NCBI RefSeq assembly: GCF_020567375.1
Contig: NZ_JAJBZM010000002.1
Location: forward strand, 186,001 to 250,000
DNA from: Janibacter melonis
Lineage (GTDB): Bacteria; Actinomycetota; Actinomycetes; Actinomycetales; Dermatophilaceae
Direction of reading: 5' to 3'
DNA length: 64,000 nucleotides
Below the pieces are notes generated by a model. The model saw only the letters and a list, made by a program, of their open reading frames with translations. It made no database searches and was not told where the DNA came from. The first letter of the stretch is position 1, and every line of letters starts with the position of its first letter. The position numbers were made by a program, and so were the translations under genes. Of this stretch, positions 17,621 to 25,666 are shown in pieces.

Positions 17621-18601
17621 ATGTCCCGACCTCGCCGCACCACCCTCGTCGCCGGCGCCGCCGTGCTCGCCCTCGGCCTCGCCGCCTGCTCCTCCAGCGG
17701 GGGCAAGCAGGAGAGCGACGACAGCAGCGGGGCTGCCGGCAACGCCGGCACCCCGACGATGACCGTCGCCCTCATCACCCACTCCGGTCCCGGCGACACC
17801 TTCTGGGACCAGGTCCGCGCCGGCGCCGAGGACGCCGCGAAGAAGGACAACGTCAAGCTCGAGTACAGCGCCGACCCCGAGGGATCGGCCCAGGCCAACC
17901 TCGTCCAGCAGGCGATCGACAAGAAGGTCGACGCCATCGCGGTCACCCTCGCCAAGCCCGAGGCGATGAAGTCGACGGTCGAGGCCGCGACCGAGGCCGG
18001 CATCCCCGTCGTCGCCCTCAACGGCGGCATGGACGACTGGAAGCAGATGGGCGCGCTGTCCTTCTTCGGCCAGGACGACGAGCTCGCCGGCGAGGCCGCC
18101 GGGACCCGGCTCAAGGACGAGGGCGCCGGCAAGACCCTCTGCGTCATCCACGAGCAGGGCAACGTCGGTCTCGAGGCCCGCTGCGACGGCGTCGCCAAGA
18201 CCTTCGGCGACTCCGAGAAGATCTACGTCACCGGCACCGACACGGCGAACGTCCAGTCGACGATCACCGCGAAGCTCCAGCAGGACTCCTCGATCACCAA
18301 CGTCCTCACCCTCGGCGCCCCCTTCGCCCTCATCGCCGACAAGTCGGTCGACGAGGCCGGGAGCAAGGCGACGATCTCCACCTTCGACCTCAACGACGAC
18401 GCCCTCAAGGCGATCAAGGAGGGGACGATCACCTGGGCCGTCGACCAGCAGCCCTACGTCCAGGGCTACATGGCCGTCGACTCGCTGTGGCTCAAGGTGC
18501 AGCAGGGTGCCGAGGTCGGTGGCGGCCAGCCGGTCTACACCGGTCCCGCCTTCATCGACAAGGACAACGTCGACGCGCTGCTGAAGTCCGAGGGCGAGTG
18601 A
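17621..18601 (+). CDS. Sugar/inositol ABC transporter substrate-binding lipoprotein
   Basis: Periplasmic-binding-protein-like lipoprotein of 326 residues (Peripla_BP_4/ribose-binding class). The signal peptide ends in a lipobox (LALGLAACSSSGG), followed by the two-lobed domain starting at MTVALITHSGPGDTFWDQV. Placement inside the iol operon, next to a permease and an ATPase, makes myo-inositol or a related polyol the likely ligand. ATG at 17621 follows GGAAAGAGAG; an in-frame ATG at 17603 would only extend the signal peptide. It ends one base before the permease ATG. Confidence 0.88.
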   Translation: MSRPRRTTLVAGAAVLALGLAACSSSGGKQESDDSSGAAGNAGTPTMTVALITHSGPGDTFWDQVRAGAEDAAKKDNVKLEYSADPEGSAQANLVQQAIDKKVDAIAVTLAKPEAMKSTVEAATEAGIPVVALNGGMDDWKQMGALSFFGQDDELAGEAAGTRLKDEGAGKTLCVIHEQGNVGLEARCDGVAKTFGDSEKIYVTGTDTANVQSTITAKLQQDSSITNVLTLGAPFALIADKSVDEAGSKATISTFDLNDDALKAIKEGTITWAVDQQPYVQGYMAVDSLWLKVQQGAEVGGGQPVYTGPAFIDKDNVDALLKSEGE

Positions 18602-18602
18602 G

Positions 18603-19670
18603 ATGAGCGCACCCGTCACCGACCAGCAGGCGGGCGGCAGCACGAGCGCCGCCGCCGTCGACGACCGCGTCGCGGCGAAGGGGGGCCTCGGCCTGCTCTT
18701 CTCGCGGCCCGAGATCGGGGCGCTCGTCGGGGCCGTCGCCATCGCGGTGATCTTCATCGCGGTGGCGCCGGGCTTCCGGTCGATCGGCAACACCGGGACG
18801 ATCCTGTACGGGGCCGCCGCCATCGGCGTCATGGCCGTCGGGGTCTCGCTGCTCATGGTCGGTGGCGAGTTCGACCTCTCCACCGGTGTCGCCGCGATCT
18901 CCTCGGGGATCTGCGCGTCCCTCACGGCGTGGAACTTCGGGCTCAACGTGTGGATCGGGGTCCTCGCGGCCCTCGTCTTCTCGTTGCTCGTCGGCGCCTT
19001 CAACGGGTGGCTGCTCACCAAGACCGGGCTGCCGAGCTTCCTGGTCACCCTCGGCACCTTCTTCGTGCTCCAGGGCGCGAACCTCGCCGTGACACGTCTC
19101 GTCGGCGGCTCGGTCGCCACCCCGCGGATCTCGGACATGGCCGGCTTCGAGTCGGCCCGCTCGGTCTTCGCGTGGAGCGTGCAGATCGGACCGGTGACGA
19201 TCAAGGCGCTCGTCGCGTACTGGGCCGTCCTCGTCGTCATCGGTGCGCTCGTGCTCACCCGGACGCGGGTCGGCAACTGGATCTACGCGGCCGGCGGCGA
19301 CGCCGACGCGGCGCGGGCCGTCGGCGTGCCGGTGACCCGGGTGAAGATCGGCCTCTTCATGGCCGTCGGCTTCTGCGCCTGGGTCCTCGGGATGCACCTG
19401 CTCTTCGAGTACTCGGTCATGCAGTCCGGTGAGGGCGTGGGGCAGGAGTTCATCTACATCATCGCGGCGGTCGTCGGCGGGTGCCTGCTCACCGGCGGGT
19501 ACGGCTCGGTCGTCGGCGCCGCGCTCGGCGCCCTCATCTACGGCATGACCCAGGCCGGCATCAGCTACGCCGGGTGGAACGTCGACTGGCTCAAGACCTT
19601 CCTCGGCGTGATGCTCCTCCTGGCCACCCTCCTCAACGTCTACGTCAAGAAGAAGGCGGACGCACGATGA
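18603..19670 (+). CDS. ABC transporter permease (RbsC/XylH type), inositol uptake
   Basis: Permease of 355 residues in the BPD_transp_2 family. About ten hydrophobic segments are visible after a 35-residue hydrophilic N-terminus. The family signature region GGEFDLSTGVAAISSGICAS and the later EFIYIIAAVVGGCLLTGGYGS are present. It is placed between the binding protein and the ATPase and overlaps the latter by four bases. It likely forms a homodimeric channel for a sugar or polyol; specificity for inositol is inferred from the operon. Confidence 0.9.
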   Translation: MSAPVTDQQAGGSTSAAAVDDRVAAKGGLGLLFSRPEIGALVGAVAIAVIFIAVAPGFRSIGNTGTILYGAAAIGVMAVGVSLLMVGGEFDLSTGVAAISSGICASLTAWNFGLNVWIGVLAALVFSLLVGAFNGWLLTKTGLPSFLVTLGTFFVLQGANLAVTRLVGGSVATPRISDMAGFESARSVFAWSVQIGPVTIKALVAYWAVLVVIGALVLTRTRVGNWIYAAGGDADAARAVGVPVTRVKIGLFMAVGFCAWVLGMHLLFEYSVMQSGEGVGQEFIYIIAAVVGGCLLTGGYGSVVGAALGALIYGMTQAGISYAGWNVDWLKTFLGVMLLLATLLNVYVKKKADAR

Positions 19671-20554
19671 GCACTGCAACCGAGCCCACCGCGGCTGCGA
19701 CGCCCGGGAGCCGCGAGCCCCTCGTCGCGATGGCCGACGTGGGCAAGTCCTACGGCAACGTCCACGCGCTGCGCGGGGTCTCGCTCGAGGTCTACCCCGG
19801 CGAGGTGACGTGCGTGCTCGGCGACAACGGCGCCGGCAAGTCCACGCTCATCAAGATCATGGCCGGTCTGCACGAGCACAGCGAGGGGACCTTCTCGGTC
19901 AACGGCATCTCGCGCAACCTCGCCTCGCCGCGGGCCGCGCAGCAGCTCGGGATCGCGACCGTCTACCAGGACCTCGCGCTCGCGCCGCTCATGTCGGTGT
20001 GGCGGAACTTCTTCATGGGCAACGAGATCCGCCGCGGGCTCTTCCTCGACAGCGCGACGATGCGTCGCATCGCCGACGAGGAGCTGCAGAAGATGGGCAT
20101 CCACATCGGTGACCTCGACCGCCCGGTCGGCGGGCTCTCCGGTGGTCAGAAGCAGTGCATCGCCATCGCGCGGGCCATCTACTTCGGGGCCAAGGTCATC
20201 ATCCTCGACGAGCCGACGGCGGCGCTCGGCGTCCGCCAGTCCGGTGTCGTGCTCAAGTACATCGCCAAGGCCCGCGACGCCGGCCTCGGCGTCGTCTTCA
20301 TCACCCACAACCCGCACCACGCCTACCTCGTGGGCAACCACTTCGCCGTCCTCAAGCTCGGCCGGGTCGTCCTTGACGCGCACCGCGACGAGATCACCCT
20401 CGACGAGCTGACGGCGGAGATGGCCGGCGGGCAGGAGCTCGCCGAGCTGCAGCACGAGCTGCGCGACGTCGACCCCGACGCGACCGTCGCGCCCGACCAC
20501 CCCGAGACCGCACCTGCCACACCAGCACGAAGCACCGATGAGAGGCGTCCATGA
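19667..20554 (+). CDS. ABC transporter ATP-binding protein, single domain
   Basis: ATPase of 295 residues with one nucleotide-binding domain: Walker A GDNGAGKSTL, signature GLSGGQKQCIA, Walker B VIILDEPTAALG and the H-loop FITHNPHH. Ribose-type importers in enterobacteria use a two-domain RbsA protein, whereas this one has a single domain and would act as a homodimer. A 40-residue acidic/proline tail follows the domain. It overlaps the permease gene upstream and the dehydrogenase gene downstream by four bases each. Confidence 0.9.
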   Translation: MSTATEPTAAATPGSREPLVAMADVGKSYGNVHALRGVSLEVYPGEVTCVLGDNGAGKSTLIKIMAGLHEHSEGTFSVNGISRNLASPRAAQQLGIATVYQDLALAPLMSVWRNFFMGNEIRRGLFLDSATMRRIADEELQKMGIHIGDLDRPVGGLSGGQKQCIAIARAIYFGAKVIILDEPTAALGVRQSGVVLKYIAKARDAGLGVVFITHNPHHAYLVGNHFAVLKLGRVVLDAHRDEITLDELTAEMAGGQELAELQHELRDVDPDATVAPDHPETAPATPARSTDERRP

Positions 20555-22050
20555 GCACCCCCACCCGCATCACCCACCTCGTCGCCGGATCCCCGTGGGA
20601 GGGGACCGCCGAGCGCACGAGCGAGGTCTACGACCCGGCGACCGGTGAGGTCACCGGCGCGCTCGACCTCGCCTCGGCCGATCTCGTCGGCGAGGTCGTC
20701 GAGGGCGCGCACGCCGCGTGGCTGGAGTGGCGCGACACCTCGCTGACCCGCCGCGCGCAGGTCCTCTTCCGCTTCCGCGAGCTGCTCAACGAGGACAAGG
20801 AGCGCATCGCTGCGCTCATCACCGCCGAGCACGGCAAGGTGCTCTCCGACGCCCTCGGCGAGGTCGTGCGCGGTCTCGAGGTCGCCGAGTACGCGTGCGG
20901 CATCCCCAACCTGCTGCGCGGGGGATTCTCCGAGAACGCCTCGACGGCGGTCGACGTGTACTCGATGCGTCAGCCGCTCGGTGTCGCGGCGATCATCTCG
21001 CCCTTCAACTTCCCCGCGATGGTGCCGCTGTGGTTCGTCCCCATCGCCATCGCGTGCGGCAACGCCGTCGTGCTCAAGCCGAGCGAGAAGGACCCGTCGG
21101 CGGCCAACGCCGTCGCCGAGCTGTGGCAGCGCGCCGGCCTGCCGGACGGCGTGATGAACGTCGTCCACGGCGACAAGGAGGCCGTCGACGCGCTGCTCAC
21201 CCACGACAAGGTGCGCTCCGTCTCCTTCGTCGGCTCGACCCCGATCGCGCGGTACGTCTACGAGACGGGGACCGCCGCCGGCAAGCGCGTCCAGGCGCTC
21301 GGCGGCGCGAAGAACCACATGCTCGTCCTGCCCGACGCCGACCTCGACCTCGCCGCGGACGCCGCGATCAACGCCGGCTTCGGCTCGGCCGGTGAGCGCT
21401 GCATGGCGATCTCCGCGCTCGTCGTCGTCGAGCCGGTCGCCGACGAGCTCGTGAGCAAGATCGTCGACCGCATGGGCAAGCTGCGCACCGGCGACGGGCG
21501 CCGCGGCTGCGACATGGGCCCGCTCGTCACCGCCGCCCACCGCGACAAGGTCGCGTCGTACGTCGACGCCGGTGCCCAGGCCGGCGCGAAGGTCGTCGTC
21601 GACGGGCGCGACGGGGACTTCGACGCCGACGGCGAGGGCTTCTTCGTCGCCCCGACGCTCATCGACGAGGTGCGTCCGGGGATGAGCGTCTACGACGACG
21701 AGATCTTCGGTCCGGTGCTCTCGGTCGTCCGCGTGGCCAGCTACGACGAGGGCCTCGAGCTCATCAACGCCAACCCCTACGGCAACGGCACGGCGATCTT
21801 CACCAACGACGGCGGTGCCGCCCGGCGCTTCCAGCACGAGGTCGAGGTCGGCATGGTCGGCATCAACGTGCCGATCCCCGTCCCGGTGTCGTACTACTCC
21901 TTCGGCGGCTGGAAGAACAGCCTCTTCGGCGACACCCACGCCCACGGCATGGAGGGCGTGCACTTCTTCACCCGCGGCAAGGTCGTCACGCAGCGCTGGC
22001 TCGACCCGAGCCACGGCGGCATCAACCTGGGCTTCCCCCAGACCGACTGA
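20551..22050 (+). CDS. mmsA: CoA-acylating (methyl)malonate-semialdehyde dehydrogenase
   Basis: Aldehyde dehydrogenase of 499 residues that converts malonate semialdehyde (or methylmalonate semialdehyde) with CoA and NAD to acetyl-CoA (or propionyl-CoA) and CO2, the last inositol step (IolA role). Catalytic Cys284 lies in GSAGERCMAISALV; the NAD site contains SFVGSTPIARYVYETG and the region SPFNFPAMVPLW is typical of MmsA/IolA. Length matches the family. It is last in the operon; the stop is followed by a dispersed repeat region that may end transcription. Confidence 0.94.
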   Translation: MSTPTRITHLVAGSPWEGTAERTSEVYDPATGEVTGALDLASADLVGEVVEGAHAAWLEWRDTSLTRRAQVLFRFRELLNEDKERIAALITAEHGKVLSDALGEVVRGLEVAEYACGIPNLLRGGFSENASTAVDVYSMRQPLGVAAIISPFNFPAMVPLWFVPIAIACGNAVVLKPSEKDPSAANAVAELWQRAGLPDGVMNVVHGDKEAVDALLTHDKVRSVSFVGSTPIARYVYETGTAAGKRVQALGGAKNHMLVLPDADLDLAADAAINAGFGSAGERCMAISALVVVEPVADELVSKIVDRMGKLRTGDGRRGCDMGPLVTAAHRDKVASYVDAGAQAGAKVVVDGRDGDFDADGEGFFVAPTLIDEVRPGMSVYDDEIFGPVLSVVRVASYDEGLELINANPYGNGTAIFTNDGGAARRFQHEVEVGMVGINVPIPVPVSYYSFGGWKNSLFGDTHAHGMEGVHFFTRGKVVTQRWLDPSHGGINLGFPQTD

Positions 22051-22065
22051 CCCGCGCTCTCGTCG

Positions 22066-22203
22066 GCGAAGGGGGGCGAGGCGCGAGCGCCCGCCCCCCT
22101 CGCTGGTCGAGGCACGAGCGCGGCGGCATGGCTGGTCGAGGCGCGAGCGTCAGCTGTCCTTCTCGCTGGTCGAGGTGCGAGCGTCAGCGAGCCTCGAGAC
22201 CAC
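22066..22203 (+). repeat. Dispersed repeat region at end of inositol operon
   Basis: Three copies of CTGGTCGAGGYRCGAGCG occur at 22103-22120, 22132-22149 and 22166-22183, followed by GCGAGCCTCGAGACC. The core and the end sequence match the element at 9887-9990 in the other orientation. No gene is visible between 22051 and 22218. The position between convergent genes suggests a transcription-termination role, but no U-tract is present. Confidence 0.7.
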
Positions 22204-22218
22204 GTCCCTCGGACGGGC

Positions 22219-23436
22219 TCAGCCCAGGAGGCTGCGGAGCTGCACGGCGGGGTCGGCGAGCTGGTCGGGGTCGGGGCGGGCGCCCGCGGCGACGAGCCGC
22301 TCGGCCATGCGCACGTCCTTCGCGACGGCGGCCCGTCCGGCACCGGCAGCGCACACGAGCACTCCGTCGGCGTCGAGGCCGAGGTGCACGACGGTGCCGT
22401 CGGGCCGGGGGCGCTCGACCCACCGCGTGGCCGCCGCCGCCATGCCTGACACCTGCAGGCTGAGGTCGTACTGGTCGGACCAGAACCACGGGACGGCGGT
22501 GATCGACACCTCCTCGCCGCGCACCGATGCCGCGGCGACGGCGGCCTGGTCGTGCGCCATCCGCCACGACTCGAGCCGCTGACGCCGCCCGAGCACCGGG
22601 ACCGGCCCGGCGCAGCAGTCACCCGCGGCCCAGACGCCCGGAGCGCTCGTGCGCATCGCCGCGTCGACGACCACCCCGTCGTCCACCTCGATGCCCGCAG
22701 CCTGCGCGAGCCCGGTCTCCGGCATCGACCCCACGGCCTGCAGCACGACGTCCGGGGTGACGACGCTGCCGTCGGAGAGCTCGACCCGCCACCCGCCGGA
22801 CCCAGCGCCCGCGGACGCGACGGTCGTGCCGAGGCGCAGGTCCACCCCTTCGGCCTCGTGACGCTCGACGAGCACCCGCGCGACGGGCTCGGGGACCGCG
22901 CGCCCGAGGGCGCGCTCCGCGGCCTCGACGACCGTGACCTGCGCGCCACGCGTCCGGGCGCTCGCGGCGACCTCGAGGCCGACGAGCCCGGCGCCGACGA
23001 CGAGCAGGTGCGCCCCCGGCCGCAGGGCGTCGCGCAGCACGAGCGCGTCCTCGAAGGTCCGCAGCGTGAGCGCGGCAGCCGGCAGCCCGGTCAGCCGGCG
23101 CGGCTGAGCCCCCGTCGCGAGCACGAGCCGGTCGAAGCCCAGGCGCATGCCGTCGCCGAGCTCGACCGTGCGTCCCACGAGGTCGAGAGAGGTCGCCGTG
23201 CGCCCGGCGAGGACCTCGAGCCCCTCGACGTCGAGCCGCCCGTCGCGGTACGGCTCGACCGGCCGCGGGTCGTCGTCGACGAGGACGGACTTCGACAGCG
23301 GAGGCCGCTCGTAGGGCGCTCGCGACTCGCGTCCGACGAGCACCACCCGGGCGTCGAGGTCGCTCGTCGCGAGGTCGTGGGCGACGCGGGCACCGCACTC
23401 GCCGCCGCCGATGACGACGACCTGGAGCTCAGAGGT
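22219..23436 (-). CDS. NAD(P)/FAD-dependent reductase (ferredoxin-reductase type)
   Basis: Flavoprotein of 405 residues related to ferredoxin/rubredoxin/rhodocoxin reductases. It has an N-terminal FAD-binding GGGECGARVA, the family segment APYERPPLSKSVL, an NAD(P) site GAGLVGLEVAAS and the second FAD motif VWAAGDCCAG, then a reductase C-terminal domain. No ferredoxin or oxygenase gene is adjacent, so the electron acceptor is unknown. It follows the dehydrogenase-like gene at 23490-24515 by 53 bases on the same strand and may be co-transcribed. A paralogue is at 51329-52525. Confidence 0.85.
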   Translation of the reverse strand, partial: TSELQVVVIGGGECGARVAHDLATSDLDARVVLVGRESRAPYERPPLSKSVLVDDDPRPVEPYRDGRLDVEGLEVLAGRTATSLDLVGRTVELGDGMRLGFDRLVLATGAQPRRLTGLPAAALTLRTFEDALVLRDALRPGAHLLVVGAGLVGLEVAASARTRGAQVTVVEAAERALGRAVPEPVARVLVERHEAEGVDLRLGTTVASAGAGSGGWRVELSDGSVVTPDVVLQAVGSMPETGLAQAAGIEVDDGVVVDAAMRTSAPGVWAAGDCCAGPVPVLGRRQRLESWRMAHDQAAVAAASVRGEEVSITAVPWFWSDQYDLSLQVSGMAAAATRWVERPRPDGTVVHLGLDADGVLVCAAGAGRAAVAKDVRMAERLVAAGARPDPDQLADPAVQLRSLLG

Positions 23437-23489
23437 CATGCCTCGATCCAACGCCTCGCGCCGGTCAGAGGCAAACCTCGCCCCGCCAC

Positions 23490-24515
23490 TCAGACGAGGG
23501 CGCGGTCCTGCACCTCGGCGACCGTGACAGGGCGGCCCTCGATCGCCGAGAGCGTCGCGGCCTCGGCTGCCCAGGCGGTGCCCATCGCGTCGTCGACGGT
23601 GCACGGCGAGTCGATCTCGCCGGCGACGACCCGGCAGAAGGTCGCGAGCTCGGCGCGGAAGGCCTGCGCGAGGCGGTCCATGAAAAAGGTGTGCGGCGGC
23701 CCGGCCGGCCACGAGACCCCCGGCTGCGTCGGGCGAAGGGGGAGCCCGTCGTCGAGACCGGCGGCGACGGCGTCGGCGACGCCGTGCACCTCGAGGCGCA
23801 CGTCGTAACCGCGGGCGTTGGTCCGGGTGTTCGACACGACACCGATCGCGCCGTCGCTCATCGTCAGCAGGGTCGAGGCGCTCGTGTGGTCGCCGTGGTC
23901 GCGGTACATCTCCGCGGCCGCGTCGGGGTCGGTCGCCCCGACCGCGTAGACGGAGACGACCTCCTGCCCGGTCACCCAGCGCACCGCGTCGAAGTCGTGG
24001 ACGGCGCAGTCGCGGAAGATGCCCCCGGACACGGCGAGGTAGGCCGCGGGCGGCGGGGCCGGGTCGAGCGTCGTCGAGCGCACGGTGTGGACCCGGCCCA
24101 GCGAGCCGTCTCGCACGGCGTCGCGAGCGGCGACGAAGGCGGGGTCGAAGCGCCGGGGGTAGCCGATCTGCACCGGCGCACTCGCCTGGGCGGCGAGCTC
24201 CTGCATGCGCACCGCCTCGGCGACCGTGCCGGCGACCGGCTTCTCGCAGAAGGTCGTCACACCCCGGGCGAGGGCGGCCTCGAGCAGCTCGGCGTGGACG
24301 TTCGTCGCCGCGGCGATGACGACGCCGTCGACGCCGGCGTCGAGCAGGGCCTGGGGGGAGTCGACGGCGCGAGCCTTCGAGATGCGCCCGGTGACGGCGT
24401 CGGCGGCTGCGCGCACCGGGTCGGTGACGACGACCTCCTCGACGACGTCGAGGGCGGCGAGGGTGTCGGCGTGGACGGCGCCCATGCGGCCGAGTCCGAT
24501 GAGTCCGATACGCAT
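23490..24515 (-). CDS. Second inositol dehydrogenase-like oxidoreductase (Gfo/Idh/MocA)
   Basis: A 341-residue NAD(P)-dependent oxidoreductase with a Rossmann motif (IGLIGLGRMGAVHAD), EKP containing Lys92, and Asp169/His173 in GGIFRDCAVHDFD. The pattern is the same as in the iolG-type gene at 10882, so it likely oxidises an inositol isomer or another cyclic polyol. AGGAG is nine bases before the ATG. The upstream region holds TGTCAGGACA, the exact reverse complement of the operator core at the inositol promoter, so both may be controlled by the same GntR protein. Confidence 0.87.
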   Translation of the reverse strand: MRIGLIGLGRMGAVHADTLAALDVVEEVVVTDPVRAAADAVTGRISKARAVDSPQALLDAGVDGVVIAAATNVHAELLEAALARGVTTFCEKPVAGTVAEAVRMQELAAQASAPVQIGYPRRFDPAFVAARDAVRDGSLGRVHTVRSTTLDPAPPPAAYLAVSGGIFRDCAVHDFDAVRWVTGQEVVSVYAVGATDPDAAAEMYRDHGDHTSASTLLTMSDGAIGVVSNTRTNARGYDVRLEVHGVADAVAAGLDDGLPLRPTQPGVSWPAGPPHTFFMDRLAQAFRAELATFCRVVAGEIDSPCTVDDAMGTAWAAEAATLSAIEGRPVTVAEVQDRALV

Positions 24516-24580
24516 CAGTCGTGTGCTCCTGCAGGGTCTGGTCCCGGTCGAGGCGCGACGGCACGGCCTCGTGCGTGATG

Positions 24581-24604
24581 TCCGTATGTCAGGACAAATG
24601 GACT
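24581..24604 (-). promoter_or_regulatory. Operator shared with the inositol promoter
   Basis: TGTCAGGACA at 24587-24596 followed by AATG; the inositol promoter has TGTCCTGACA followed by AAATG at 10784-10798. The site here also forms TGTCC/GGACA arms (24580-24584 and 24592-24596). It lies about 70 bases upstream of the ATG at 24515, a suitable repressor position. Confidence 0.6.
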
Positions 24605-24718
24605 GTAGCGGAGGTGCAGCGGGGAGGGAAGGGCCGGGTCACCCCCTTCGCTCACCCCGGACGTCGACTGCGTAACTCCGCCGGGTGGCCCGGCGCAGAA
24701 AGTGAGGTCGAGTAGCTC

Positions 24719-24763
24719 TTGACACTGTTTGTCAAATCACCCTACTGTCAGATTGTCGGACAA
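24719..24763 (+). promoter_or_regulatory. Promoter and dyads of the FadR-type regulator
   Basis: TTGACA at 24719-24724 with TACTGT at 24743-24748 forms a promoter with 18-base spacing. TTGACA and TGTCAA (24730-24735) are perfect inverted arms around CTGTT, and TTGTCGGACAA at 24753-24763 is a second dyad next to the predicted start point. This layout suggests autoregulation by the downstream GntR protein. Confidence 0.6.
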
Positions 24764-24779
24764 CCCGAGGAGGAACCCT

Positions 24780-25481
24780 GTGGCTCACATCCAGAAGCTT
24801 CGCCGCGGCACGTTGTCTGACGAGATCGTCTCGGACATCCGGCAGAAGATCGCCTCCGGCGAGTTCGGTGTGGGGACGAAACTCCCCAACGAGATCGCTC
24901 TGGCAGACGCCTACGGTGTCGGTCGCGGAACGGTGAGGGAGGCGATCAAGGCTCTCACCCTCATGCGTCTCCTGGAACGCAGCACGGCCGGGACCTTCGT
25001 CGCGTCCGGCGCTCAGATCCACGCTCCGGATGACCTGCTGATGAACATCAAGACTGCGGACCCCGAGTTCTCGTCTCTCTACGAGTCCCGGATCCTGCTA
25101 CAGCTGAAGGTCGTCGAGCTCGCCTGCCAGAGGGCGACCCGCGAGGACATCGCCAAGATCAACCAGGCGATCGAGAAGGCTGAGAGGGCCACGACCAACG
25201 TGGCGTCGCTCGAAGCTGACCTGGAATACCACCACGCTCTGGCGGAGGCGGCTCATAGCCCCGTCGTCATGTACCTGTACATGGTGACGACGGATGCCAT
25301 CGCAAGGGCCTACCAGACCTTCTTGCCCCTCTACCAACAGGACAAGTGGGGGACGGCGAACCACAAGCTTGTGGCAGAGGCGGTCGAGGCGAAGGACACC
25401 GCACGCGCTCAACGCATAGCTCAGGCTTCGCTCGAGCGCGCCGCAGAGGCCGTCCGAAACATCGTGAGAAGTCAGAAATAA
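24780..25481 (+). CDS. GntR/FadR family regulator with FCD domain
   Basis: A 233-residue transcription factor. The winged helix occupies residues 5-75 (LSDEIVSDIRQKIASGEFG and VGRGTVREAIKALTLMRLLE) and the FCD ligand domain about 90-230, with candidate metal-binding residues in DLEYHHALAEAAHSP and NHKLVAEAV. GTG at 24780 was chosen because GAGGAGGAA lies just upstream; a longer reading frame from 24729 would start inside the promoter. FCD regulators usually sense carboxylates. It heads the catabolic island and probably controls the genes beginning at 25667. Confidence 0.9.
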   Translation: MAHIQKLRRGTLSDEIVSDIRQKIASGEFGVGTKLPNEIALADAYGVGRGTVREAIKALTLMRLLERSTAGTFVASGAQIHAPDDLLMNIKTADPEFSSLYESRILLQLKVVELACQRATREDIAKINQAIEKAERATTNVASLEADLEYHHALAEAAHSPVVMYLYMVTTDAIARAYQTFLPLYQQDKWGTANHKLVAEAVEAKDTARAQRIAQASLERAAEAVRNIVRSQK

Positions 25482-25666
25482 AGCTCTATCGCTGATCTCA
25501 CGCAGGACCAGCAACTCGTCATTGACACCCAGCCATGATCCGGCGCGATCTTGGCGACCCCTATACCTGACCCGATCTGCGAATTGCCGCTGGCGGCTCG
25601 CCGTTGCGGTCGGTGCTGCCCACCTGTCATTTCGATGTGGCAAAGATGCCAAGAAATGGGAAGACC

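Noticed and set aside
16027-18198. 723-codon open frame antisense to iolD and the binding protein gene
   Set aside because: It spans two real genes in antisense and has shadow-type composition; the plus-strand genes have catalytic motifs.
20323-22014. 563-codon antisense frame opposite mmsA
   Set aside because: Composition typical of GC-rich antisense frames; the sense protein has Cys284 and all family motifs.
24604-24720. Attachment site or integrase remnant at the left edge of the low-GC island
   Set aside because: No tRNA fragment, direct repeat with the right edge, or recombinase coding sequence could be found by eye.
25482-25666. Small gene between the FCD regulator and the synthetase gene
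   Set aside because: Short frames here lack a ribosome-binding site and run out of frame into the synthetase gene; the region is more likely promoter and leader.
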